57,379 nt of DNA from Intestinicryptomonas porci (GTDB lineage Bacteria > Verrucomicrobiota > Verrucomicrobiia > Opitutales > Intestinicryptomonadaceae), in contig NZ_JALBUT010000010.1 in NCBI RefSeq assembly GCF_033971905.1, positions 1-57,379 of the forward strand. Reading direction: 5' to 3'. The notes below the pieces were generated by a model that saw nothing but the letters and a program-made list of their open reading frames with translations, was not told where the DNA came from and did no database searches. The translations under genes were made by a program, and so were the position numbers. Below are positions 8,879-17,119 of the stretch, one piece after another (position 1 is the first letter of the stretch; each line of letters starts with the position of its first letter).

Positions 8879-10192
8879 TTAGCAGTACATTGCAAGAATT
8901 GCTTCGTAAAGCTCCTGCTTGCCGCTTGTCTGGCTTGGTTCGCCCTTTTCTTTTGCGTATTTTACCAAGTCTTCCAAAGACATTTTGCCGTCTTCAAAAT
9001 CCTTGCCCTTGCCCGCGTCGAAAGAAGAGTAGCGTTCCTTAACCATATTGCAGAGCCTGCCGTCTTCAACGATTGCCGCAGCACTTTCAAGAGCGCGCGC
9101 TATTGCGTCCATGCCCGCGATGTGGGCAATGAAGATGTCTTCCAAGTCTGTCGAGTTGCGGCGTGTCTTGGCGTCGAAGTTTGTGCCGCCGTTGCCTAAG
9201 CCGCCGTTGCGAACGATTTGGAGCATAGCCTGGACAAGCTCGTACTGGTCGATTGGGAACTGGTCGGTATCCCAGCCGTTCTGGTAGTCGCCGCGGTTTG
9301 CGTCGATAGAACCGAGCATTCCGTTGTCAACTGCAACCTGCAATTCATGTTCAAAAGTATGACCTGCCAGTGTAGCGTGGTTTACTTCGATATTTACCTT
9401 GAAGTCCTTTTCAAGACCGTGAGCCTTCAAGAAGCCGATTACGGTTTCTGTATCGACATCGTACTGGTGCTTTGAGGGTTCCATCGGCTTCGGCTCGATT
9501 AAGAAAGTACCCTTGAAGCCGTTTGCGCGCGCATAGTCGCGGGCGGCTGTAAGCATTCTTGCCAAGTGTTCCTTTTCGCGCTTCTGGTCAGTGTTGAGGA
9601 TGCTCATGTAGCCTTCGCGGCCGCCCCAGAAAACGTAGTTTGTGCCGCCCAAAGCGATTGTCGCGTCAATGGCGTTCTTGATTTGAACCGCCGCGCGCGC
9701 AACTACATTGAAGTCGGGATTTGTGGCGGCGCCGTTCATGTAGCGCTTGTGGCTGAATACGTTTGCAGTGCCCCACAAGAGCTTGATGCCCGTTTCAGCC
9801 TGCTTTTGCTTTGCGTATTCGACAAGAGCCTTCAAATTAGCTTCGTATTCTTCGATTGAAGAGCCTTCGCTTACCAAGTCAATGTCGTGGAAGCAGTAGT
9901 ATTCGATGCCCATTTTCTGCATGAATTCAAAGCCTGCGTCCATTTTGTCCTTAGCAGCCTGAACGGGGCAAGCCGCGCCGTTCCACGGGAAAGATTTTGT
10001 GCCGCCGCCGAACTGGTCCGCGCCTTCAGCGCAGAGAGTGTGCCACCATGCCATGGAGAATTTGAGCCAGTCTTTCATCTTCTTGCCCAATACCACTTTT
10101 TCGGCGTCATAATAGCGGAAAGCCATTGGATTTTTGGAATCCTTGCCTTCAAACTTTATTTTTCCAACTGACGGAAAATATTCTTTTGCCAT
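8879..10192 (-). CDS. xylA: Xylose isomerase
   Basis: This 437-residue enzyme interconverts D-xylose and D-xylulose in the cytoplasm and needs two divalent metal ions. The catalytic FHDIDL segment gives H102 and D105. The metal-binding EPKPMEPSKHQYD and EVNHATLAGH motifs are present, as is SIDANRGD. The length is that of the class II enzymes. The ATG at 10192 has a good AAAGGA ribosome site. No xylulokinase or xylose transporter is in the window, so the rest of the pathway must be elsewhere. The gene has its own promoter and terminator and is probably transcribed alone. Confidence 0.96.
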   Translation of the reverse strand: MAKEYFPSVGKIKFEGKDSKNPMAFRYYDAEKVVLGKKMKDWLKFSMAWWHTLCAEGADQFGGGTKSFPWNGAACPVQAAKDKMDAGFEFMQKMGIEYYCFHDIDLVSEGSSIEEYEANLKALVEYAKQKQAETGIKLLWGTANVFSHKRYMNGAATNPDFNVVARAAVQIKNAIDATIALGGTNYVFWGGREGYMSILNTDQKREKEHLARMLTAARDYARANGFKGTFLIEPKPMEPSKHQYDVDTETVIGFLKAHGLEKDFKVNIEVNHATLAGHTFEHELQVAVDNGMLGSIDANRGDYQNGWDTDQFPIDQYELVQAMLQIVRNGGLGNGGTNFDAKTRRNSTDLEDIFIAHIAGMDAIARALESAAAIVEDGRLCNMVKERYSSFDAGKGKDFEDGKMSLEDLVKYAKEKGEPSQTSGKQELYEAILAMYC

Positions 10193-10240
10193 TTGTATTC
10201 CTTTGTTTGTTGATTGTTATTATTAAAAAATTCTGTTAAC

Positions 10241-10261
10241 TGTGCTAAACTATACTGCACA
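10241..10261. promoter_or_regulatory. Possible operator in the xylA leader
   Basis: The inverted arms TGTGC and GCACA enclose 11 bases in the region just downstream of the predicted xylA transcription start. Position and symmetry suit a sugar-responsive repressor site or a small leader hairpin. Nothing shows which regulator would bind. Confidence 0.25.
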
Positions 10262-10277
10262 TTCAAATTGAAATGGA

Positions 10278-10306
10278 ATAAAAGATATTTTTTGCCCTCT
10301 TGTCAA
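10278..10306 (-). promoter_or_regulatory. Promoter of xylA
   Basis: On the minus strand, TTGACA (10306-10301) and TTTTAT (10283-10278) are 17 bases apart. The predicted transcript has a leader of about 80 bases before the xylA ATG. Confidence 0.5.
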
Positions 10307-10426
10307 CAATATTGATTGCAAAAATGAAAAATAACATATTAAAAAAAAGAGCGGAGCTTCGAAAAAACTATCCGAAACTCCGCCCTGCCATTATAACCAT
10401 CTATCTTTTTCCATTGGCGGGAAAAT

Positions 10427-13400
10427 TCAATTTTTGGCGGAGGCAAACCGCGCTTTTTTTGAAGATTCCCTTCGCGCAGATTTTTCCTTCGCCCCTTTCA
10501 AGTATTTCTCGATTGCCTCGGCTTCCGCATCTTCGTTTGACTTGCCCTTGTTTTCGTAATACTTGTAGTATTTCATGTCGTTTTCGTTCCAAGTGTTCGC
10601 CTCGTAATAATCCCCGCAATATGGGACGTAAAGGTCAATCCATGCGGCGAGCTTGTCGAGTTCCTCCCTCGTGATTTTGGTTTTTCCGTGCCCGCGCTTT
10701 AACATCGCAAGGAGCTCGCTTTTTGCCGCCCCCCTGTAATACGGTGGAAGAAGAGTCGGAATGGACTGCATTCCGGGCCAGTTTACAAGCGGATTTTTAA
10801 AGTCGGCAAAAGTAGGCTCTCCTCGCTCCATTTGCGGCTGCAACAAGTTGTAATAGGCGTCGTTAAAAATCCTCTTTGCCCTTTTGTTTTCAATGGGATA
10901 ATTCAGGAGACTGAACGCCCTCACACTCTTTTTTTGGTTTTCGGCTTCAAGATCAAGCCACTTTTTGCCCTCCGTCTTCGCGAAAAATTCAACGCTTTTC
11001 TTTTCCTTGCCGTCTTCGGTCAAAATGCGGGCAACACTCCTGTCGTTATGGCACGAAACGCAGTGTTTGTCCAAAATCGGCTGAACATGCTTTTGAAAGC
11101 TGAAACCGCCCTTTATGTCGTAAAAAGGCTTCAACTTCTCGGGTTTTCTTCCTTTTGCAATTCTGAGCTTTATCGGGTTCGGGGTGTCCCTGTCGCCATG
11201 GCAGCCAAGGCAGGAATAAAATTCGTTCGGCTGCATGGCAGTCCATGAACGCATAGTGGTGACGGCGTTTCCGTTTTTATCTATGGGCTGAAAATAAACG
11301 GGCGTGCGGGCGGGGATTTCAAAATACACGCTGCCGTCTTCCGCGACATCAACTTCTCCCAAAATTTCCTTTGTGTCCCAAGACGCCTGCCCCAAACCGA
11401 TGGGCGTGCATACATGGTTTGCGACCCCGACGCCGCCCTCGTTGTTTCTTCCGCTCATTCCGCCGACGGGCGCCCTGCGGTAGTCTATTTTAACGACCCT
11501 CACTTTTTTGATGCTCCCCTTTTCGACTCCCTCAACCCCGTCTCCGTAATAAATGTTGCGGATGAAGAGATAGCCCTTGTCCTTGGTATAATCCACCCTC
11601 GATTTTTCAAGTTCGGGAATTTTGCGCGGCGCAACGGCAACCGCCTGTTTTGAATCCAAATAATCATGCCTTGCCAATAGCTCGCGCCTGCCGTCATTAT
11701 TCATTAGATAAAGCCCGTAAGGTAGCGGATAGGAGCGGTTGTCGGCGTCCATCTGCTGGTATGTAACCAAAAACAAGTTTTCTTCAATCGGAAACGGATA
11801 CTGGAACTGCTCTCCCCTTTGTCCGTAGGCGTCAATTCTAACCGCCTTTTCCTTTCTGCGGGGCGCAAGAAGCTCGACGCCCGAATCCTCCTGCCTGCCC
11901 TTTGAAGTGTCGATTTCGGCAAGCTTGCCGCGCTGGGCTGTATGGTGGCCGTGCAAAGTAGCAATGTATTTTTTTGTGTTGGGAATTTGGCGCGCGTGGT
12001 TTATGGTGGTGGGATACCACGACTTGTTGCCGTAAACTTCCGTCTGGAAAGAGCCGTCGGGCTTCATTGAAAACAGGGCCTGCGTAAAAGTCTGCCCTCT
12101 GTCGTTATAATCCCAGCGCGTATAAATTACGTTTCCCTGCTCGGTTACCGTGGGATAAGTTGTGCAAACCTGGTCAAAGCCTACGCGGCGCAAAAAGGAA
12201 CCGTCGGGCTTCATCATATAAAGGTTGCTGACTTCGGTCAGCCAGCAGTCGGTAGCCTGCTCGCACCGCGTCGAATTGAAGACAATCTCGCCCGTAGGCA
12301 GATACTTTGGCTCTATGTCCGCGCAAGCCCCGCTTGTGATTTGGCGTATTTTGCGGGTTTTGATGTCCATTTCGTAAATGTGGTAGTCGTCTTCAAGGGC
12401 GGACTTTTTCCAGGAAAACAGGATTTTAGAGCCGTCGTAAGAGACGTCGGGGTCGCGGATTGTTCCGTCCTTGTCCGAAAGCAAGACTTCGCGCGAAACA
12501 GAGCCGTCGGGCTTGACTTCAAGCATGCAAAGGGCGGAATCGGGCGCAAAACGCATTTCGGCGCGAGCGTCGGAAGCCGCTTCGGTATAGCCATAAAAAC
12601 TCGGCGCAATCGGATACCTTTCAACATACACGAATTTGCGCGGCTTGCCGTCAAGCTTCGACAAGAAATCAATTCTTCTTGCCTTTGCAGCCTCCAAATA
12701 AGCTTCCGCACAATCTTTCAGCGTTTCTGCATTCGCGATTTTTTCTTTCAAAAAATCCTTTGGATTTTCTATTTCGCCCAAGGCTTTTTGCGCGAGACTT
12801 TTTAAAATTTCCGCCCTCTTTTTGGCGTCGTTTGGCAATTTTGAAAGCTCAAAACCGAAGTCCCGCATAAAGTGGTCGGCATCGACGGGGAAATTTTCGC
12901 CCATCATGCGCCAAAGCCAAAGATTTCTGGTCTTGTTTGCGCCTTCCGTTTCAAGTTCTGAAATGACATCGGCAAATTTTGCGGACCTGCCGTTTTTTCC
13001 CTTTTTGTAAAAAGGCATTACGTCTTTGCCCCAAGCCTCAAATTCGGAAAGAGCGCACCAGCCCTTTTTGCTCCACTTCAAATTGCGAAGCTCAACATAG
13101 GTTGTTTTGACTTTCGGAAACTTGAATTCTTGCGGCTCCACAACTTTTTTAAATTTGATTGGAACAGTCTTTTTTGAGTTGGAAAACGCAAGCTCGCCCC
13201 TTTCCCAATACTCGTCATGAGGAAAATCCGCGCGGAGCGTAAGCACGACTTTGTCAAGCTCAACAGGCCTGCCGAAGTCTATCCTAATCCAAGGGTTTTC
13301 TTCCTGTTCGGGCCCCCAAGAGCGGTGCTTCCAACCGCCATGCCCCTTGTTGTTGTCAAAAACTCCGTCAACGGCGTTTCTTGCCCTGAAAATCAATTCA

Positions 13401-13939
13401 TTTCTGCACTCGGTGGAGGCGGTTATGTGCGGATAAAAAATGTCGTTTTCAGCAACTTTATCTTGAAAGTCGTAAGGATTTAACGCCAAGTTGCGGTATT
13501 CTGAAAGCTCCTTGTATGTCGGCGGAGACATTCTGATGTCTGTTCCTCCTTTCGGGATTTCCTTGCGCTCATCGCTTGAAACCTGCTCGGAGCTTGGCAA
13601 AGTAAAAAACGCCTTCCCGTTCGGCATGTAAATTATCGACTCCTTCAAATTGTCGCCGACTTTTACCTTCAAAAAAAGCTGTGAACCGTCCTTGCCGGCA
13701 ACCCCGAATGTCGTCGGAAACTTCGGATGGACATTGTACCGCCAAAGCCCCGCCGCGTCCGGTTCGCGATTGTCGAATTTTTCCTGCTCTGAATTTTTGA
13801 CAAGAAGGCGCAAATTCATATAAGAATCGCCAAACCGCGGAGAACCTTTGCGCACATAAGGCTTTTCTTCCGCAGACACTCCGAAACAGAAGACGAATGC
13901 GCATGCCGCCAAAACAGTTTTTACGATAAAATTTCTCAT
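10427..13939 (-). CDS. Giant HzsA-like secreted c-type cytochrome with discoidin and beta-propeller domains
   Basis: This 1170-residue exported protein has a signal peptide (about 1-23, ending GVSA). It next has a discoidin/F5-8C-like domain (about 205-310, with WIRIDFGRPVELDKVVL). A TolB/WD40-like propeller with repeated DPDVSYDGSKI-type strands spans about 480-760. The C-terminal part has two haem c sites, CLGCH near residue 909 and CVSCH near 960. Proteins of this build are annotated in Planctomycetes and Verrucomicrobia as hydrazine-synthase-alpha-like. Most such bacteria do not make hydrazine, so the name reflects fold only. The ATG has a strong GGAGGG site. It sits opposite an IclR gene and next to sugar genes, suggesting a role in extracellular sugar or glycan use, which is inference. 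Confidence 0.82.
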   Translation of the reverse strand: MRNFIVKTVLAACAFVFCFGVSAEEKPYVRKGSPRFGDSYMNLRLLVKNSEQEKFDNREPDAAGLWRYNVHPKFPTTFGVAGKDGSQLFLKVKVGDNLKESIIYMPNGKAFFTLPSSEQVSSDERKEIPKGGTDIRMSPPTYKELSEYRNLALNPYDFQDKVAENDIFYPHITASTECRNELIFRARNAVDGVFDNNKGHGGWKHRSWGPEQEENPWIRIDFGRPVELDKVVLTLRADFPHDEYWERGELAFSNSKKTVPIKFKKVVEPQEFKFPKVKTTYVELRNLKWSKKGWCALSEFEAWGKDVMPFYKKGKNGRSAKFADVISELETEGANKTRNLWLWRMMGENFPVDADHFMRDFGFELSKLPNDAKKRAEILKSLAQKALGEIENPKDFLKEKIANAETLKDCAEAYLEAAKARRIDFLSKLDGKPRKFVYVERYPIAPSFYGYTEAASDARAEMRFAPDSALCMLEVKPDGSVSREVLLSDKDGTIRDPDVSYDGSKILFSWKKSALEDDYHIYEMDIKTRKIRQITSGACADIEPKYLPTGEIVFNSTRCEQATDCWLTEVSNLYMMKPDGSFLRRVGFDQVCTTYPTVTEQGNVIYTRWDYNDRGQTFTQALFSMKPDGSFQTEVYGNKSWYPTTINHARQIPNTKKYIATLHGHHTAQRGKLAEIDTSKGRQEDSGVELLAPRRKEKAVRIDAYGQRGEQFQYPFPIEENLFLVTYQQMDADNRSYPLPYGLYLMNNDGRRELLARHDYLDSKQAVAVAPRKIPELEKSRVDYTKDKGYLFIRNIYYGDGVEGVEKGSIKKVRVVKIDYRRAPVGGMSGRNNEGGVGVANHVCTPIGLGQASWDTKEILGEVDVAEDGSVYFEIPARTPVYFQPIDKNGNAVTTMRSWTAMQPNEFYSCLGCHGDRDTPNPIKLRIAKGRKPEKLKPFYDIKGGFSFQKHVQPILDKHCVSCHNDRSVARILTEDGKEKKSVEFFAKTEGKKWLDLEAENQKKSVRAFSLLNYPIENKRAKRIFNDAYYNLLQPQMERGEPTFADFKNPLVNWPGMQSIPTLLPPYYRGAAKSELLAMLKRGHGKTKITREELDKLAAWIDLYVPYCGDYYEANTWNENDMKYYKYYENKGKSNEDAEAEAIEKYLKGAKEKSARRESSKKARFASAKN

Positions 13940-13981
13940 AAAATCCCTCCTTTTTTCAAAACCCGCAATACTGTTTGCAAA

Positions 13982-14037
13982 TTTTGAAACTTAGTTTTAA
14001 TATATTGAAAAGCTTTGTCAAGCCCAATGTTTCAAAA
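13982..14037. promoter_or_regulatory. Inverted repeat spanning the divergent promoter region (candidate IclR operator pair)
   Basis: A perfect 9-base inverted repeat (ttttgaaac at 13982-13990, gtttcaaaa at 14029-14037) flanks a minus-strand TTGACA (14021-14016) in the intergenic space between the HzsA-like gene and the IclR gene. Regulators of the IclR family often bind AT-rich palindromes in divergent promoters, so these may be its binding sites. Confidence 0.4.
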
Positions 14038-14111
14038 AAGCAAAGAACATAAAATGATATTGTAATTTTTTCTCAAATATGCCAATGATAAAAATAAACT
14101 TATTTCATATT

Positions 14112-14915
14112 ATGACAAAAAACAAGACGCCGCAAGTCACAAAAGCAAACAGAAAACGCTACGAAATCCCAAATTTGAGAAAGGCGTTCGAAATTTTGGA
14201 AATGCTGTCCGAAGAACGCGGGGGCATTACCTTCCCCGAAATGCTCGAAAAAATAGAATGTAACAAAACGTCGCTTTTCAGAATTTTGATGACGCTTGAA
14301 AACATGGGCTATCTGCGAAAGAACGCCGAAACCGACGCCTTTTCGGTATCCCGCAAAATTCTCTCCCTTGCATACCCCGCCCTCTGCGACGCAAACATAA
14401 TAGAAGAAAGCCTTGACGTTGTCCGCAATCTGCGCGACGAAATCGGCGAAACAACAATGCTCGGCGTTCTCTTGGACAACGAATGCGTAATGGTCGAGCA
14501 GGAATACGGGCTTTCATCGTTTAATTTTATAGGCAAACTCGGCATGAAAAGCCCCCTGCACGCCTCCGCGCCGGGCAAGGCATTGCTTTCCGCACTACCC
14601 AAGCCCGATTTGGAAAAGCTGCTTCCAAAAATAAATTTTGAAAAGTGCGCAAAAAACACGGTTGAAAACGTGCAATCTTTAAAGGAGCAAATTGAAAAAT
14701 TTTCAAAACTAAACTACGCATACGATGCTTCAGAAGCCGTTGACGGCGTAAATTGCGTGGCTTCTCCCATTTTCGACGCACACTCTTACCCTGTTGCAGT
14801 AATTTGGATTACGGGACCCGCGCACAGGATTTTGGAAAGCGAATTTGACGCTCTTGGCAAAAAAGTCCTCGCAAGCGCGGCAAAAATCTCCGAACGATTG
14901 GGATACATAGCGTAA
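14112..14915 (+). CDS. IclR-family transcriptional regulator
   Basis: This regulator of about 267 residues has an N-terminal winged helix-turn-helix (residues about 18-75, GITFPEMLEKIECNKTSLFRI) and a C-terminal GAF-like effector domain (LRDEIGETTMLGVLLD, SAPGKALLSALP). The latter carries the SAPGKA signature of IclR proteins. I prefer the ATG at 14112, but an in-frame ATG at 14079 would add 11 residues. The gene diverges from the HzsA-like cytochrome gene, with an inverted repeat between them, and so probably controls that gene and itself. It also lies one base upstream of ksgA, at the head of a tight plus-strand run. Confidence 0.92.
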   Translation: MTKNKTPQVTKANRKRYEIPNLRKAFEILEMLSEERGGITFPEMLEKIECNKTSLFRILMTLENMGYLRKNAETDAFSVSRKILSLAYPALCDANIIEESLDVVRNLRDEIGETTMLGVLLDNECVMVEQEYGLSSFNFIGKLGMKSPLHASAPGKALLSALPKPDLEKLLPKINFEKCAKNTVENVQSLKEQIEKFSKLNYAYDASEAVDGVNCVASPIFDAHSYPVAVIWITGPAHRILESEFDALGKKVLASAAKISERLGYIA

Positions 14916-14916
14916 A

Positions 14917-15738
14917 ATGGATTTTAACGGACAGCTTTCGCCATCGAAAACTACTTCCATTCTGCGGGAAATCGGGCATTCCCCCGTAAAGAAGCTTGGG
15001 CAGAATTTTCTAATAGACGCAAACATCGTAAGGAAATCATTAGAGCTTGCTGAGATAAAAAAGGGAGATTTAGTAGTTGAAGTGGGCCCCGGGCTTGGAA
15101 CATTGACGGGCGCGCTCTTAAACGAGGGCGCAAATGTCTATGCCGTAGAGCTTGATAAACGCCTGCATGCGCACATCGCCGAAACTTTCAAAGACTGCCC
15201 AAACTTAAACCTTATTTGGGGCGACGCCGTGGAACACCCGCTTGCCGCCCTTCCGAAAGAGGCAAAAAACTATAAAATAGTGGCAAACCTCCCCTACGCA
15301 ATCAGTACGATTTGGCTTGAAAAAGTGCTTTCGGGAAATCTTCCGCAAAAAATGACGCTGATGCTGCAAAAAGAGGCGGCAATGCGCTTTACCGCAAAAA
15401 ATTCATCAAGCGAATATTCGCCGATTTCCATATTCCTAAATTCGGCATACAAGGTAAAATGCGCCCATAAAGTCTCGGCTTCCTGCTTCCACCCGCGCCC
15501 GAATGTCGATTCCGTTTTGCTTGCGCTTGAAATTCTGGAAACGCCTTTCGTTTTTAAAAGCGAAACAAAGGAACTGATACGCAAGATATTCTCGCGCAGG
15601 CGCAAGCAGATTTTTTCCATACTCAAAGACTTGAAAGACGAACGCGCATTAAAGTGGCTTGAAAACATGCCCGAAATAAAGCCCTCCGACCGCCCCGAAA
15701 CAATCGCGCCGGAGCTATGGCGCAAACTCGATAAGTAA
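14917..15738 (+). CDS. rsmA: 16S rRNA (adenine-1518/1519-N6)-dimethyltransferase
   Basis: This 273-residue enzyme (also called KsgA) dimethylates two adjacent adenines near the 3' end of 16S rRNA during small-subunit maturation. It shows KKLGQNFLID at the start, the S-adenosylmethionine motif VEVGPGLGTLT, and the catalytic NLPYAIST. CFHPRPNVDSVLL is the family signature in the C-terminal half. Its ATG is one base after the iclR stop, and its stop overlaps the next ATG as TAATG, so it is part of a coupled operon. Confidence 0.96.
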   Translation: MDFNGQLSPSKTTSILREIGHSPVKKLGQNFLIDANIVRKSLELAEIKKGDLVVEVGPGLGTLTGALLNEGANVYAVELDKRLHAHIAETFKDCPNLNLIWGDAVEHPLAALPKEAKNYKIVANLPYAISTIWLEKVLSGNLPQKMTLMLQKEAAMRFTAKNSSSEYSPISIFLNSAYKVKCAHKVSASCFHPRPNVDSVLLALEILETPFVFKSETKELIRKIFSRRRKQIFSILKDLKDERALKWLENMPEIKPSDRPETIAPELWRKLDK

Positions 15739-16565
15739 TGTTGCATATTATCATAAAAATTTTGGCTTTTGCGGCGTCATTTTATTTTATACTGATGATT
15801 GCTGCGTATTTTCTCGCGGACAAAATAGCATTCCCCGCCCCGAAACCATCTTACGAATTGTCCGAAAAATACAGGATAATCGATGCTCCGAACGGAGGTA
15901 AAATCTGCACGGTGTTTTTGAAAAACCCAAACGCAAAATACACAATTTTGTTTTCGCACGGCAACGGGGAAGACTTGGGCGAAATCGAAAAAAAGCTTGA
16001 AAACCTGTATAACCTCGGCTTTTCGGTTTTTGCCTACGACTACTTCGGCTACGGGCAAAGCACCTTGAAATCATCTGCCAAAAACATTGAAATCTGCGCA
16101 GAAACAGCATGGCAGCATCTCGTAAAAACTGAAAACGTGCCCGAGGACAAAATCATTATTTTCGGATACTCGATGGGCTCTGCGCCAAGTTCATACATCG
16201 CCTCAAAACACAAGCCGCGAGCCTTGATTTTGATGGGCGGATTTGCCTCCGCGTTCCAAACCCAGCTGCCGGTAAACATCTTCCCGTGGGACATGCTAAA
16301 CAATGCGAAAAAAATCGCCAATCTGCCCTGCCCGGTCTTGATTTTCCACGGCACAAAAGATTGTATTGTAAGATACCATAACGCTGAAATTCTTTATGAA
16401 AAGGCGTCTTGCCCGAAATATCTGATTTCAATAAAAGGCGCGGGACACTACGATATTCCCTATTCCGCGCCCAAAGCCTTTTTTGGCGGCATAAAAAACT
16501 TTGCAAATACTCTCGACCCGAACGTCGAAAACGCTATAAATGCAAGTATTAAATCAAAACAATAA
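15738..16565 (+). CDS. Membrane-anchored alpha/beta hydrolase
   Basis: This 275-residue protein has one N-terminal hydrophobic segment (about 4-26) followed by an alpha/beta-hydrolase domain of the BEM46/ABHD13-like type. The oxyanion region is FSHGNGED (72-79), the nucleophile elbow is GYSMGS with Ser145, and the other triad members are likely the Asp in HGTKDC and the His in GAGHYD. The substrate is unknown. It overlaps rsmA by one base and is followed after 8 bases by the DJ-1-like gene. Confidence 0.85.
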   Translation: MLHIIIKILAFAASFYFILMIAAYFLADKIAFPAPKPSYELSEKYRIIDAPNGGKICTVFLKNPNAKYTILFSHGNGEDLGEIEKKLENLYNLGFSVFAYDYFGYGQSTLKSSAKNIEICAETAWQHLVKTENVPEDKIIIFGYSMGSAPSSYIASKHKPRALILMGGFASAFQTQLPVNIFPWDMLNNAKKIANLPCPVLIFHGTKDCIVRYHNAEILYEKASCPKYLISIKGAGHYDIPYSAPKAFFGGIKNFANTLDPNVENAINASIKSKQ

Positions 16566-16573
16566 TTTGCCTT

Positions 16574-17116
16574 ATGAAAAGCGCAGCTGTAATTATTTTT
16601 GAAAATTTTGAGGAAATCGAGGCGACCGCGCCAATCGACATTTTAAGGCGCGCAGGAATAAGCGTGTGCGTTGCCACAATGAACGGCGAACTCGAAACTG
16701 CGGGAAGAAGCGGCATAAAACTCGTTGCAGACAAGCTCTTTTCCGAAATAAAAAACGACACCTTCGACGCCGTAATAATATCGGGAGGTCCCGGCACTGC
16801 GAACGTCTCCTTAAATAAAGACTTGCTCGATTTCATAAAAAAGCACGACCTTGCAAACCGCATAGTGGCCGCCATCTGCGCCGCGCCGACCGTGCTGAAA
16901 AACGCGGGCGCGCTCGTTGGAAAGACCTGCGCCTGCCACACTTCAAAAGAAGCGGAACTTTCGGAGCATCTCGAAAAAGGCAAAGATGTTGTTTCAAGCA
17001 AAAACGCCATAACTTCAAGGGGAGCTGGAACAGCTATACAATTTTCGCTTGAAATCGTAAAAACGTTGCTGTCAGAAAAAATCGCAAAAGACATCGCAAA
17101 TTCAATTTGTTTTTAA
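16574..17116 (+). CDS. DJ-1/PfpI-family protein
   Basis: This 180-residue cytoplasmic protein resembles YajL/DJ-1 rather than the PfpI proteases. It starts with VIIFENFEEIEA, where a conserved Glu sits beside the active site. It has the GGPGT turn at 71-75 and the nucleophile Cys102 in AAICAAP. Members are linked to protein deglycation, chaperone activity or redox sensing. Which of these applies here cannot be decided. It is a middle gene of the plus-strand run, 3 bases before the next ATG. Confidence 0.88.
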   Translation: MKSAAVIIFENFEEIEATAPIDILRRAGISVCVATMNGELETAGRSGIKLVADKLFSEIKNDTFDAVIISGGPGTANVSLNKDLLDFIKKHDLANRIVAAICAAPTVLKNAGALVGKTCACHTSKEAELSEHLEKGKDVVSSKNAITSRGAGTAIQFSLEIVKTLLSEKIAKDIANSICF

Positions 17117-17119
17117 GCC

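Noticed and set aside
10427..13939. True hydrazine synthase (anammox)
   Set aside because: Other anammox subunits are absent, and HzsA-like proteins with discoidin and propeller domains are widespread in PVC bacteria that do not make hydrazine.
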